From Planomonospora_B alba (GTDB lineage Bacteria; Actinomycetota; Actinomycetes; Streptosporangiales; Streptosporangiaceae): a stretch of DNA of 64,000 nt. The stretch is taken from the NCBI RefSeq assembly GCF_039534085.1, contig NZ_BAAAUT010000031.1, forward strand, positions 1 through 64,000, read 5' to 3'. A program made the translations under genes and the position numbers. This document shows positions 23,152-30,059 of the stretch, piece by piece (within the stretch, counting starts at the first letter, position 1; each line of letters begins with the position of its first letter). Under the pieces are notes generated by a model. It had not been told where the DNA came from, searched no databases, and saw nothing but the letters and a program-made list of their open reading frames with translations.

Positions 23152-23621
23152 TGGCCCGCCGGCCGCGCCGGTGGGCGCCGAAAGGGAAGGGCTGGCGGTG
23201 CGTCCTGGACGGCGGCACGACGGCCGTATGGATGCGCCTGGAGGCCGACGACACCGTGACCGCCACGGTGTATCTCGACTTCAGCCAGGGCCAGGCCGAG
23301 CCGGACCCGTACGACGGGATCTGGTCGGTCAGCACCTACCGGGGCGGCCCGATCCTGCACGCGATCATGGACAAGCCGTACAAGATCGTTCCGTACACCT
23401 TCCGCTGGGCGGGAGTCGACACGTTCTGGGGCACCCCCAGCGGCTACGAGCCGCTGCCCCGGCACGGTGTGCCCCGCCGGTCCCCGAAGATCCGCCGCGA
23501 CTGGACGCGCTACAAGCACGTCCACACCCGCTGGTACCAGCGGCCCATGCCCGGCGGGTACGGCATCCGCGAGGTTCTGCCCCGCAAGTTCCGCGACCCC
23601 CGCGGCGCCTGCTGTCGCTGA
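23151..23621 (+). CDS. Hypothetical protein
   Basis: 156 residues from ATG 23151. Basic, Trp-rich (YTFRWAGVDTFWGTPSGYEP, RRDWTRYKHVHTRWYQR). Last of the overlapping set; function unknown. Confidence 0.55.
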   Translation: MARRPRRWAPKGKGWRCVLDGGTTAVWMRLEADDTVTATVYLDFSQGQAEPDPYDGIWSVSTYRGGPILHAIMDKPYKIVPYTFRWAGVDTFWGTPSGYEPLPRHGVPRRSPKIRRDWTRYKHVHTRWYQRPMPGGYGIREVLPRKFRDPRGACCR

Positions 23622-23696
23622 TCGAGGAGGCCAGCGGGAGCGTAGGCGCTTGCGCAGCTGAGACCATGATCAGAGAAAATGTGGAGCGCATATAAG

Positions 23697-23714
23697 GAAT
23701 GCAGAATCGCATTC
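23697..23714. repeat. Dispersed hairpin H5
   Basis: GAATGC-AGAATC-GCATTC with outer TAAG/CTTA pairing, giving a 10-bp stem; 34 bp upstream of the 23749 gene. Confidence 0.8.
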
Positions 23715-23748
23715 CTTACTTCGTGGCCCTACCCTCCAGGAGGAGACG

Positions 23749-24417
23749 ATGACCGAGACGGCCCTGTGCGTCGCGCCGCGCTGCGGAGCGGGAAACGGCC
23801 CCCGCCAGGCCGTCTCCGGTCAGTTCATCTGCGGGGGCTGCCTGACGCGCTGCCGCCGGGATCTTGCGGCGATGCCTGCGATCGTGCGTTGGCTGGCCCA
23901 GCACACCACCCCTGGCGGCAGCGGCGGTGAGAAGGTCTCCGGGTCCCGGGAGGCCCCGGTCCCGGTCCGCCTGGACGTGCTGTCGGCGATCTTCCCGGCC
24001 GCCGAGCGCGTCATCGACCCCTACGGCGACCAGACCGGCCCGCCGTCCATCCCCACCACCCTGAAGTCCTGGGTGTGGCTCATCTGCGAGCACCGCGGCC
24101 TGGCCTACCCGCAGCGGGCCGACACCGGCGAGCTGGCCGGCGTCCTGCTGCGGCACCTGGACTGGGCCGCGAGCAGGCCGTGGATCGGTGAGCTGGTCGG
24201 CGAGGTCGCGCACCTGCGGAAGGTCGCGCACACGCTCGCGCCGTGGCAGGTCCACGTGCAGGCGCTCGTCGCGCCGTGTCCCTCCTGCGACCTGCGGGCG
24301 TTGATGCGGATCGCGGGCGAGCCGTACATCGAGTGTGACCGGCGCATCGGCGGGTGCGGAAACTGCTGGACCGAAGCCGAGTACGAGCGCCACGTGGCTG
24401 AACTCACCGGCGCGTAA
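23749..24417 (+). CDS. Zinc-finger hypothetical protein
   Basis: 222 residues, ATG after CCAGGAGGAGACG. Two Cys clusters: CVAPRCGAGN ... CGGCLTRC at the N-terminus and CPSCDLRAL ... CDRRIGGCGNCW at the C-terminus, around a helical core (WIGELVGEVAHLRKVAHTLA). Such double zinc-ribbon proteins are frequent in actinobacterial prophages, with no established role. Confidence 0.65.
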   Translation: MTETALCVAPRCGAGNGPRQAVSGQFICGGCLTRCRRDLAAMPAIVRWLAQHTTPGGSGGEKVSGSREAPVPVRLDVLSAIFPAAERVIDPYGDQTGPPSIPTTLKSWVWLICEHRGLAYPQRADTGELAGVLLRHLDWAASRPWIGELVGEVAHLRKVAHTLAPWQVHVQALVAPCPSCDLRALMRIAGEPYIECDRRIGGCGNCWTEAEYERHVAELTGA

Positions 24418-24444
24418 ACACGACGGAAATGTATCATGATGGGT

Positions 24445-24843
24445 ATGACGATCCTGAAGCCTCCGCCCCCATATGAGCAGGCAGCAGCCGCTGAGAAGCG
24501 GCTGACCGCAGCGGCGGAAGCCTTCCACGCGGCTCTGCTGGTGCCGCTCACCGACCCTGAGACTGGCAAAGAGATGCTGCCGCGCACCCCGCTGGCGGAC
24601 GTGCTGCGGCTGAACGAGATCGCGATCCGCCGCGCCCACCCCCGCAGTTGGGAGCGACACCTGGAGAAGTTCACCGCCGCGGAGAAGGAGCTGTACGACG
24701 CGATCCTGGAGGCCACCCGGCCGGCGGACGGCGAAGGGGTCTCCAGCTACCCGCGGGTGCCGTTGCGGAAGCGGGCTCAGCTCGCGGGCCTGACGGTGTA
24801 CGCGATTGAGCGGATCGTCGCAGCGGGGGGTAGGCCGTCGTAG
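24445..24843 (+). CDS. Hypothetical helical protein
   Basis: 132 residues from ATG 24445 (ATG 24436 also possible). Ala-rich coiled helix (YEQAAAAEKRLTAAAEAFHA), C-terminal RKRAQLAGLTVYAIERIV suggests a small helix-turn-helix. Follows the zinc-finger gene closely and ends before a terminator. Confidence 0.5.
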   Translation: MTILKPPPPYEQAAAAEKRLTAAAEAFHAALLVPLTDPETGKEMLPRTPLADVLRLNEIAIRRAHPRSWERHLEKFTAAEKELYDAILEATRPADGEGVSSYPRVPLRKRAQLAGLTVYAIERIVAAGGRPS

Positions 24844-24873
24844 GATCAGGAGCGGGTGAAACTGTCATACATC

Positions 24874-24918
24874 CATAAGACGGCCTCGGCGGCGTCGCGC
24901 TGCCGGGGCCGTCTTATG
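24874..24918. terminator. Terminator hairpin
   Basis: CATAAGACGGCC (24874-24885) and GGCCGTCTTATG (24907-24918) pair perfectly over 12 bp, with a GC-rich 21-base loop. Confidence 0.65.
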
Positions 24919-25048
24919 TCTGATGGTGGTTCCGCGGGCAGGGATGGAATGACGTTAGACGCCCCAGGCGGGCGCTTGGTTGTCACACTCCCATCAAGAA
25001 TCTGAGAATTCCACACTGGATGAACCAAGAACCGGAACAATAGGGCGT

Positions 25049-25888
25049 ATGCCTCGCATTAGCCCTAACCTCCGGCTAGAGAAGCTCGGCGACCGCCTGC
25101 GCCGCCTCCGGGAGGAGAAGGCGCTGAAACTGGTCGATGTCGCGCAGGCGACGGGCATCTCCGTCGCGAAGGCCAGCCGCATGGAGAACGGTGCCAACCA
25201 GGTGAGCACCGAGGATGTCGAGCGGCTCCTGGACCTGTACGAGGCGGACGATGCGATGCGGATCATGTGCCTGCAGCTCGCCGAGCAGGCCCGGCTGGCA
25301 CCGTGGTGGAAATCCCACGAGAAGGGACTGTTCACGCCGTACGTCTCGCTTGAGACCGAGGCCCGCCGCAAGCGCTCGTGGCAGCCGAACCTCGTCCCGG
25401 GCCTGCTGCAGACGCCTGAGTACGCTAAGGCAGCGATCTCCGCTGATCAGCCGTGGGAAGACGCGTCCGTCATCGCGCTTCGGGTCCGGGCCCGTATGGC
25501 GCGTAAATGGGTGTTGACGTGCGAAGACCCGCTGAAGATGCACGCGATCATCGGGGAGGAGGCGCTGCGCCGGCCGGTCGGCGGGCCGGAGGTGATGGCC
25601 ACCCAGATCGATCAGATTGTGCGGATGAGCGAGCTGGCCAACGTAACGGTGCAGGTCATGCCATGTTCGGTGGGCGCGCACGCGGGCATGGCGGGGGCGT
25701 TTCTCCTGCTGTCGATGACGGATAATCCCACGGTGCTGTTCCGGGAGGTCGGCGCCGAAGGGATGATCGACCACGGCCCGCGCGTCGAGGAGTACGAGAA
25801 GCGCTGGGCCTACATCGCCGCGGCGGCGTTGCCTCCCGAGGAGACACGAGCGTTCCTGACGGGCATCAAGCAGGAGGTTCCATGCTGA
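25049..25888 (+). CDS. XRE helix-turn-helix regulator with DUF5753
   Basis: 279 residues from ATG 25049. XRE domain at residues ~10-65 (LGDRLRRLREEKALKLVDVA then QATGISVAKASRMENGANQV). The DUF5753 ligand-like domain follows: WWKSHEKGLF, LETEARRKRSWQPNLVPGLL and QTPEYAKAAI. This is the actinobacterial regulator type always paired with a DUF397 gene, here overlapping at 25882. The pair is described as an antitoxin-like regulatory unit in Streptomyces. On this element it may be host-derived cargo or a lysogeny modulator. Confidence 0.88.
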   Translation: MPRISPNLRLEKLGDRLRRLREEKALKLVDVAQATGISVAKASRMENGANQVSTEDVERLLDLYEADDAMRIMCLQLAEQARLAPWWKSHEKGLFTPYVSLETEARRKRSWQPNLVPGLLQTPEYAKAAISADQPWEDASVIALRVRARMARKWVLTCEDPLKMHAIIGEEALRRPVGGPEVMATQIDQIVRMSELANVTVQVMPCSVGAHAGMAGAFLLLSMTDNPTVLFREVGAEGMIDHGPRVEEYEKRWAYIAAAALPPEETRAFLTGIKQEVPC

Positions 25889-26094
25889 CCAGGCAGTGGG
25901 TCACCGCGTCCGAGAGCGGCGGATGCGTGGAGGTGCGGCTGGCCGACGACGACGAGCGCGTGCTGGTGCGCGACACCAAGGACCGGGGCCGGGGGCCGGT
26001 GCTGAGCTTCACCCGGGGGGAGTGGGGGGACTTCCTGCGGGGGGTGCGGAGCAGCAGGAAGTTCGACCATCCCGCGTGGGGTGCCGCCGGATAG
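25882..26094 (+). CDS. DUF397 protein
   Basis: 70 residues from ATG 25882, overlapping the DUF5753 gene by 7 bases. Typical pattern: CVEVRLADDDERVLVRDTKD, GPVLSFTRGEW, DFLRGVRS. Family partner of the DUF5753 regulator; molecular role unsettled. Confidence 0.88.
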   Translation: MLTRQWVTASESGGCVEVRLADDDERVLVRDTKDRGRGPVLSFTRGEWGDFLRGVRSSRKFDHPAWGAAG

Positions 26095-26134
26095 CAGAGG
26101 GGGAAGGTGCCCCGGCGGCTCCCGCGTGGGGGTG

Positions 26135-26377
26135 TTACTCGTCGCGGGCGTGGTCGAGGCCGAGCTTGTACGCGGCGGCGGCCGACAAGGGGATGGTCCC
26201 CCGCCGGGCGAGACCGCGGTACATGGCTGAGGCCGCGCTGGTGATGGTCAGCGCGGTGAACAGCCGCGTTGCGGCGGGCCCGTCCGCGTGGGGTGTTGCG
26301 ATGCCGACGATGAGGATGCCGCCTGCGCCGATACCGGCGAGCACGGCCAGCATCCCCGTCAGCGTGGTTCGTCTCAT
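26135..26377 (-). CDS. Small membrane protein
   Basis: 80 residues. First membrane segment LTGMLAVLAGIGAGGILIVG, and a weaker second one (AATRLFTALTITSAASAMY). C-terminus charged. Downstream of the repressor gene on the same strand. Superinfection exclusion would fit its place, but nothing in the sequence proves it. Confidence 0.5.
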   Translation of the reverse strand: MRRTTLTGMLAVLAGIGAGGILIVGIATPHADGPAATRLFTALTITSAASAMYRGLARRGTIPLSAAAAYKLGLDHARDE

Positions 26378-26398
26378 GTAGTTGGTGCGCCTTCCCGT

Positions 26399-26428
26399 AC
26401 TGGAGCGGTGTCGAACCGCTTCACCAGT
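26399..26428. terminator. Hairpin after the repressor gene
   Basis: ACTGG-AGCGGT pairs with ACCGCT-CCAGT around a 5-base loop, with a 3-base bulge. Lies between the repressor and the small membrane gene. Confidence 0.45.
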
Positions 26429-26547
26429 CCTTGAAGATCACACTCTGACACTCGTGGAATTCTCACGTCATGCCCTAGAGCCCCATGAGTCCAGATCGTT
26501 ATGATTACAACTATTTACGCCAATTCGTTCACAAAATAGACACATGA

Positions 26548-27072
26548 TCAAGCTGAAGGCGGCTTGAGTGGCTCTTCCTTTTGTAGCCTTGCCATCACGT
26601 CAGCGAGGAGTGTCTTCTCCATCTCCCGCTTGTCCGGTTCGGAAAACTCCGGCGAACTGCGGATGTCGTCCAACTTGCGCAGCAGGGCCATGACGACGCG
26701 TTCGGAGGTCAGCTCACTGACCCCGGCCAGCACGGGATCGCGCGTGGCGCGTCGTTCGATCTCCTCACGCAGCAGCCGGGCCGCCTCATCACGGCCGGCG
26801 TCAGCAAGCTGATCGGGCTCGATGCCGAGCACCAGGCCGATCAAGACGAGCTGCTTGTCGGAGGCCCGGGTGCGGCCATTCTCGATGTTGCGCCAGGTGC
26901 CTTCGGAGAACGCCCCCTCGGGCGCCATGGCCGCGATCCGCCGGGTGGCTTCCCGGATCGTCAGTTCCTTGGCGATGCTGCCCGCTCGCGTTCGGACGTT
27001 GTTGACCAGGACGGCTTCGGGTGGCAGATCGTCGGTCGTGCGTCTTGCCGCTGGCACGGCCGCCTCCTTCAC
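26548..27072 (-). CDS. Helix-turn-helix repressor, putative lysogeny repressor
   Basis: 174 residues from ATG 27072. XRE-like domain at residues ~20-85: NNVRTRAGSIAKELTIREAT, then FSEGTWRNIENGRTRASDKQ and LVLIGLVLGIEPDQLADAGR. The C-terminal ~80 residues are charged helices (DKREMEKTLLADVMARLQKE) that may dimerise. Divergent from the excisionase-like gene at 27314 across a 240-bp operator region, the classic repressor/early-gene switch arrangement. No RecA-cleavage (LexA-type peptidase) domain is present. Confidence 0.7.
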   Translation of the reverse strand: MKEAAVPAARRTTDDLPPEAVLVNNVRTRAGSIAKELTIREATRRIAAMAPEGAFSEGTWRNIENGRTRASDKQLVLIGLVLGIEPDQLADAGRDEAARLLREEIERRATRDPVLAGVSELTSERVVMALLRKLDDIRSSPEFSEPDKREMEKTLLADVMARLQKEEPLKPPSA

Positions 27073-27176
27073 AGGGTCCGCTTACTTCGCGCAGCTAGCG
27101 TTGTTTCGCTGATTACGCGCAACGGTATCAGCGAGTGCCACTTCGGTACAGGCATATGAGTGTCTGTCCTACGTCA

Positions 27177-27201
27177 CTTTGATTACTAAGTGTAACCAAA
27201 G
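27177..27201. promoter_or_regulatory. Switch operator palindrome
   Basis: CTTTGATTAC-TAAGT-GTAACCAAAG, 10-bp arms with one mismatch. Related GATTACGC half-sites occur at about 27111 and 27212. Likely bound by the divergent repressor. Confidence 0.6.
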
Positions 27202-27236
27202 TAGTTACTGAGATTACGCACATTACGCGTAGCAAG

Positions 27237-27264
27237 TTGACTCCTGCGCAACAGAGGGTATCTT
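27237..27264 (+). promoter_or_regulatory. Rightward promoter TTGACT-16-TATCTT
   Basis: -35 TTGACT (27237-27242) and -10 TATCTT (27259-27264), 16-bp spacing, about 50 bp upstream of the 27314 gene and adjacent to the operator. Confidence 0.6.
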
Positions 27265-27313
27265 GGGATCATGAAGATCCACCCTATAAACCGAGATGAG
27301 AGGAGGTGAGACG

Positions 27314-27700
27314 GTGGCCAGCACGACGACCGGCACTACCGACCCGGACCCCCACAGCAACGCCACCCTCACCACACCGGTAACCCTCGGTGATATCCCT
27401 ATGTGCGGTGCCTCACCGCCCGCCGGAGCGGCGGACGCCGCGGCGATCGTCGCGCGGATCCGCGCGAACGAGCCCGTCACCGCCGCCGAGATCGCCGCCC
27501 TGCACCTGCAGGAGGTCGGACGCGCAGCCGAACTGCTGCGCGTCAGCGGCGGCACCGTCCGCAACATGGTCAACCGCGGTGAGCTGGACGCCTTCCGCAG
27601 CGGCCGCCGCATCCTCGTCCCCCTGGCCAGCATCACCACCTACCTGGCCCGCACCTACACCCCCGCCAGGAGCGGCACCGCCGCCCCTGCAGCGGCGTAA
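27314..27700 (+). CDS. Excisionase/AlpA-like MerR-type DNA-binding protein
   Basis: 128 residues from GTG 27314; the perfect AGGAGGTGA at 27301-27309 decides the start. C-terminal helix-turn-helix of the excisionase family: EVGRAAELLRVSGGTVRNMV, NRGELDAFRSGRRILVPLAS, ITTYLART. The first ~55 residues are low complexity. First gene rightward of the switch, so probably a Cro/Xis-like early regulator. With no integrase in the window, a regulatory role is more likely than excision. Confidence 0.75.
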   Translation: MASTTTGTTDPDPHSNATLTTPVTLGDIPMCGASPPAGAADAAAIVARIRANEPVTAAEIAALHLQEVGRAAELLRVSGGTVRNMVNRGELDAFRSGRRILVPLASITTYLARTYTPARSGTAAPAAA

Positions 27701-27705
27701 CACCT

Positions 27706-27726
27706 CCACCCGAAACGGAGACATCC
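27706..27726 (+). repeat. Start-associated leader motif, copy 2
   Basis: CCACCCGAAACGGAGACATC then C, directly before ATG 27727. Confidence 0.6.
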
Positions 27727-28362
27727 ATGTTGATCGCTCACCGCCGCACCGCCTCACGGTGCAGCCTCTCCCCCTCCGGGGTCCTGACCACCCCCACGGC
27801 CGCCTGGACCCTCGTCGGCCACCGCCGCCGGCCGGACGGCGACCTCGACGTCATCGTCCGCCGCACCCCCCACGGAGACCGCGGCGGCAACCGGTACTTC
27901 GGCTACCGGCTCAACGCCGTCGACGCCACCTGGCGGCAGGTGGGTTCGTTCTGGACCCGCCCGGACCGGGCCGCCGCCGCTATCGAATGCGCTCCCGCAT
28001 TCGTTGAGGTAGGCAGTCCTCACCTGCTGAGCCTGCTCTGCCTCGTCACGCCCCGCGTCTCGGAGTGCAGCACCGGCCACGGTGAACCTTCTCCAGCCGG
28101 GAACGCGCGCTCCCTGCGAGGCGGCTGGGTCTCCTCAGCCGCCTCGCGCGTCCTGGTGGTCGAGGAGATCACCGCCGAGCACCGCCGCCTCGACTCCGAC
28201 CTGTACCTGCACCCCCGGCCCACGCACGCCCTGTGCGAGCGCGATGCCTTCGGCACCCTCGTGAAGGTCTGGGCCACCAACCGCAACCCCCGCGCGGACC
28301 TGTCCCGCGCCGGTCTCGCCCTCGCCTCCGAGCACGGCCTGACCTACCGGAGGACCCAGTGA
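27727..28362 (+). CDS. Hypothetical protein, possibly two fused parts
   Basis: 211 residues. Residues 1-85 (SPSGVLTTPTAAWTLVGHRR ... GGNRYFGYRLNAVDATWRQV) and residues ~143-211 (VLVVEEITAEHRRLDSDLYL ... ASEHGLTYRRTQ) look like separate small folds. The stretch between contains hairpin H6 and a perfect 12-bp hairpin at 28116-28147. An intergenic spacer may have become translated, or two genes been joined. Function unknown. Confidence 0.5.
   Translation: MLIAHRRTASRCSLSPSGVLTTPTAAWTLVGHRRRPDGDLDVIVRRTPHGDRGGNRYFGYRLNAVDATWRQVGSFWTRPDRAAAAIECAPAFVEVGSPHLLSLLCLVTPRVSECSTGHGEPSPAGNARSLRGGWVSSAASRVLVVEEITAEHRRLDSDLYLHPRPTHALCERDAFGTLVKVWATNRNPRADLSRAGLALASEHGLTYRRTQ
27985..28002. repeat. Dispersed hairpin H6
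   Basis: GAATGC-GCTCCC-GCATTC, extended by C/G; inside the 27727 reading frame. Confidence 0.75.
28116..28147. other. 12-bp hairpin inside a reading frame
   Basis: GCGAGGCGGCTG pairs perfectly with CAGCCGCCTCGC, 8-base loop. Terminator-like, yet inside the 27727 frame. Confidence 0.5.
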
Positions 28363-28547
28363 GCACGCCGCTGACCGACGCCATCGCCGCCGGGTGCCGC
28401 ACCCGGCCCACGGCCGAACTGCTGGGTCTCTACCGCCAGGGCGCCGCCCTGTCGGCGACCGGCCCCGTCACCCTCAGCGGTGACGTGCTGGCCGCGATCG
28501 AGACCGTCCTGATCGAACGCGACGCGCTGGCGGGTGAGGCCCGATGA
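28359..28547 (+). CDS. Small hypothetical protein
   Basis: 62 residues from GTG 28359 (GTGA overlap). LTDAIAAGCRTRPTAELLGL and SGDVLAAIETVLIERDALAG are helical. A common early actinophage peptide type; function unknown. Confidence 0.5.
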   Translation: MSTPLTDAIAAGCRTRPTAELLGLYRQGAALSATGPVTLSGDVLAAIETVLIERDALAGEAR

Positions 28548-28675
28548 CGCCGCCCACCGACGCCGAGATCGAGCACTACCTGGCCGCCATCACCGCAGGC
28601 GACGACCACGCTCACCCGTACTGGCCGGCCGCCGTGCTCAGCCGCACCACCACCGAGACCGGAGGCACCCGATGA
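28544..28675 (+). CDS. Very small hypothetical protein
   Basis: 43 residues from ATG 28544, overlapping both neighbours by ATGA. Acidic, DAEIEHYLAAITAGDDHAHP. The two tight overlaps support it being translated. Confidence 0.5.
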   Translation: MTPPTDAEIEHYLAAITAGDDHAHPYWPAAVLSRTTTETGGTR

Positions 28676-29106
28676 TCCCGCTGAGCCTTGTCGACGCGAC
28701 CGCCGAACGCGTCGTCGCGGTGGCGCACGCCACCCTGGAGGAGTTCGACGGCCGTCCCATCAGCGACTACCTCGGTGGTGAGGCCGCGTTCCGGCTCGGG
28801 GAGCTGTCGCTCGCCCTGCGCTCGGTGCTCGCGCTGCTGCCGTACCCGGAGGAGACGCCCGCCCCGCGGCCCGCGTGGCCGATGGGCCGGGCCGTCTCGA
28901 TCGGGTCGCTCACCGACCTGCCGCGCCCGCTGTTCGTCGTCGCGCCGGAGTTCAACGACGGCTGGCCGGTCAAGGTCAGCAAGGTCCACGCCAGCGACGA
29001 CGGCACGGTGGCCGTGGACATCAACTACAGCGGCACCTCCTCCGGCCGCGTCTACTGGCCCACCGACCGCATCGTCCTGCCGCTGAAATGGGAGGACGCT
29101 GAATGA
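28672..29106 (+). CDS. Hypothetical protein
   Basis: 144 residues from ATG 28672 (ATGA overlap). Helical N-terminus, then a beta-rich C-terminus (FNDGWPVKVSKVHASDDGTV). Lies directly before the recombination genes. Function unknown. Confidence 0.55.
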   Translation: MIPLSLVDATAERVVAVAHATLEEFDGRPISDYLGGEAAFRLGELSLALRSVLALLPYPEETPAPRPAWPMGRAVSIGSLTDLPRPLFVVAPEFNDGWPVKVSKVHASDDGTVAVDINYSGTSSGRVYWPTDRIVLPLKWEDAE

Positions 29107-30059
29107 CCGTCCTCGACATCGGCACCGCACGCCTGCTCGGCCGGTGGCCGGACGGCTCTCCGGAGTGGCACGCCGCCCGCGATAACCGCATCGGCGGCTC
29201 GACCATCGCCGCGATCCTCGGCATCTCGCCGTGGGAGTCGCAGTTCTCCGTGTGGTGCCGCATGGCGGGCCTGGTCGACGGCGACGAGCAGACCGCCGCT
29301 CAGGCCCGCGGCCACTACCTGGAGGGCGGTATCCGCGCCTGGTACGCCGACCAGCACCCGCAGCTGCAGGTGCGCCACGGCGGCACCTACGTCCACGCCG
29401 ACCCGGCCCGCTCCTGGCAGCTCGCCAACCCCGACGGGCTCGTCTACGACGGGGACCGGCTCGTGCGGGGCGCGGAGTTCAAAACCGACGCCGACGGCTC
29501 CCACTGGGGCCGCCCCGGCACCGACGAAGTGCCGCTCTACTACCGCACGCAGGTGCTGTGGTACATGGACGTGTTCGGCCTGCCGGAATGGGACCTCGTG
29601 GTCCTCGATGGGCGCCTGAACTTCCGCTCCTACACCGTCCGCTACGACGCCGACGACGCCGAGTGGATCCGCAGCCGCGCCGAATCGTTCATGACGGCGC
29701 TGCTGTGGAACGAGATGCCGGAGCTCGACCACCACCCGGCGACCTACGAGACGGTCCGCAAGCTCCACCCGGACATCGACAAGGACGAGCACCTGGTCCT
29801 GCCGGACGAGCTGGCCATCGAGTTCATCGAGGCCGCCAAGGACGTCGAGCGCGCCACCCAGCGCGAGCAGGCCGCCCGCGCCGCCGTCCTGGACGCCATG
29901 GGCAACGCCTACCGGGCCTGGTGGAACGGCCACAAGCTGGCCCGCCGCCAAGCCAAGAAGGGCGGCACGCCGTACCTGATGGCCGAGCAGTACCTCACCT
30001 CCATCCCCACCCCGACCCGCCCGGCCGCCGCCGTGGAACCCGAAGGAGTCGCAGCATGA
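29103..30059 (+). CDS. YqaJ-type viral exonuclease
   Basis: 318 residues from ATG 29103 (ATGA overlap). YqaJ recombinase nuclease domain: EWHAARDNRIGGSTIAAILG near the N-terminus, then WQLANPDGLVYD, the active-site GAEFKTD and YYRTQVLWYMDVFGLPEWDL. A 5'-3' exonuclease that makes 3' single strands for RecT. Coupled by ATGA to RecT, the usual phage pair. C-terminal helix ~220-280 may bind RecT. Confidence 0.9.
   Translation: MTVLDIGTARLLGRWPDGSPEWHAARDNRIGGSTIAAILGISPWESQFSVWCRMAGLVDGDEQTAAQARGHYLEGGIRAWYADQHPQLQVRHGGTYVHADPARSWQLANPDGLVYDGDRLVRGAEFKTDADGSHWGRPGTDEVPLYYRTQVLWYMDVFGLPEWDLVVLDGRLNFRSYTVRYDADDAEWIRSRAESFMTALLWNEMPELDHHPATYETVRKLHPDIDKDEHLVLPDELAIEFIEAAKDVERATQREQAARAAVLDAMGNAYRAWWNGHKLARRQAKKGGTPYLMAEQYLTSIPTPTRPAAAVEPEGVAA

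Noticed and set aside
26399..26428. tRNA T-arm-like sequence (AGCGG-TTCGACA-CCGCT on the minus strand) suggesting a tRNA fragment or att site
   Set aside because: No acceptor, D-arm or anticodon arm can be drawn around it. The outer bases simply extend a hairpin after the repressor gene.
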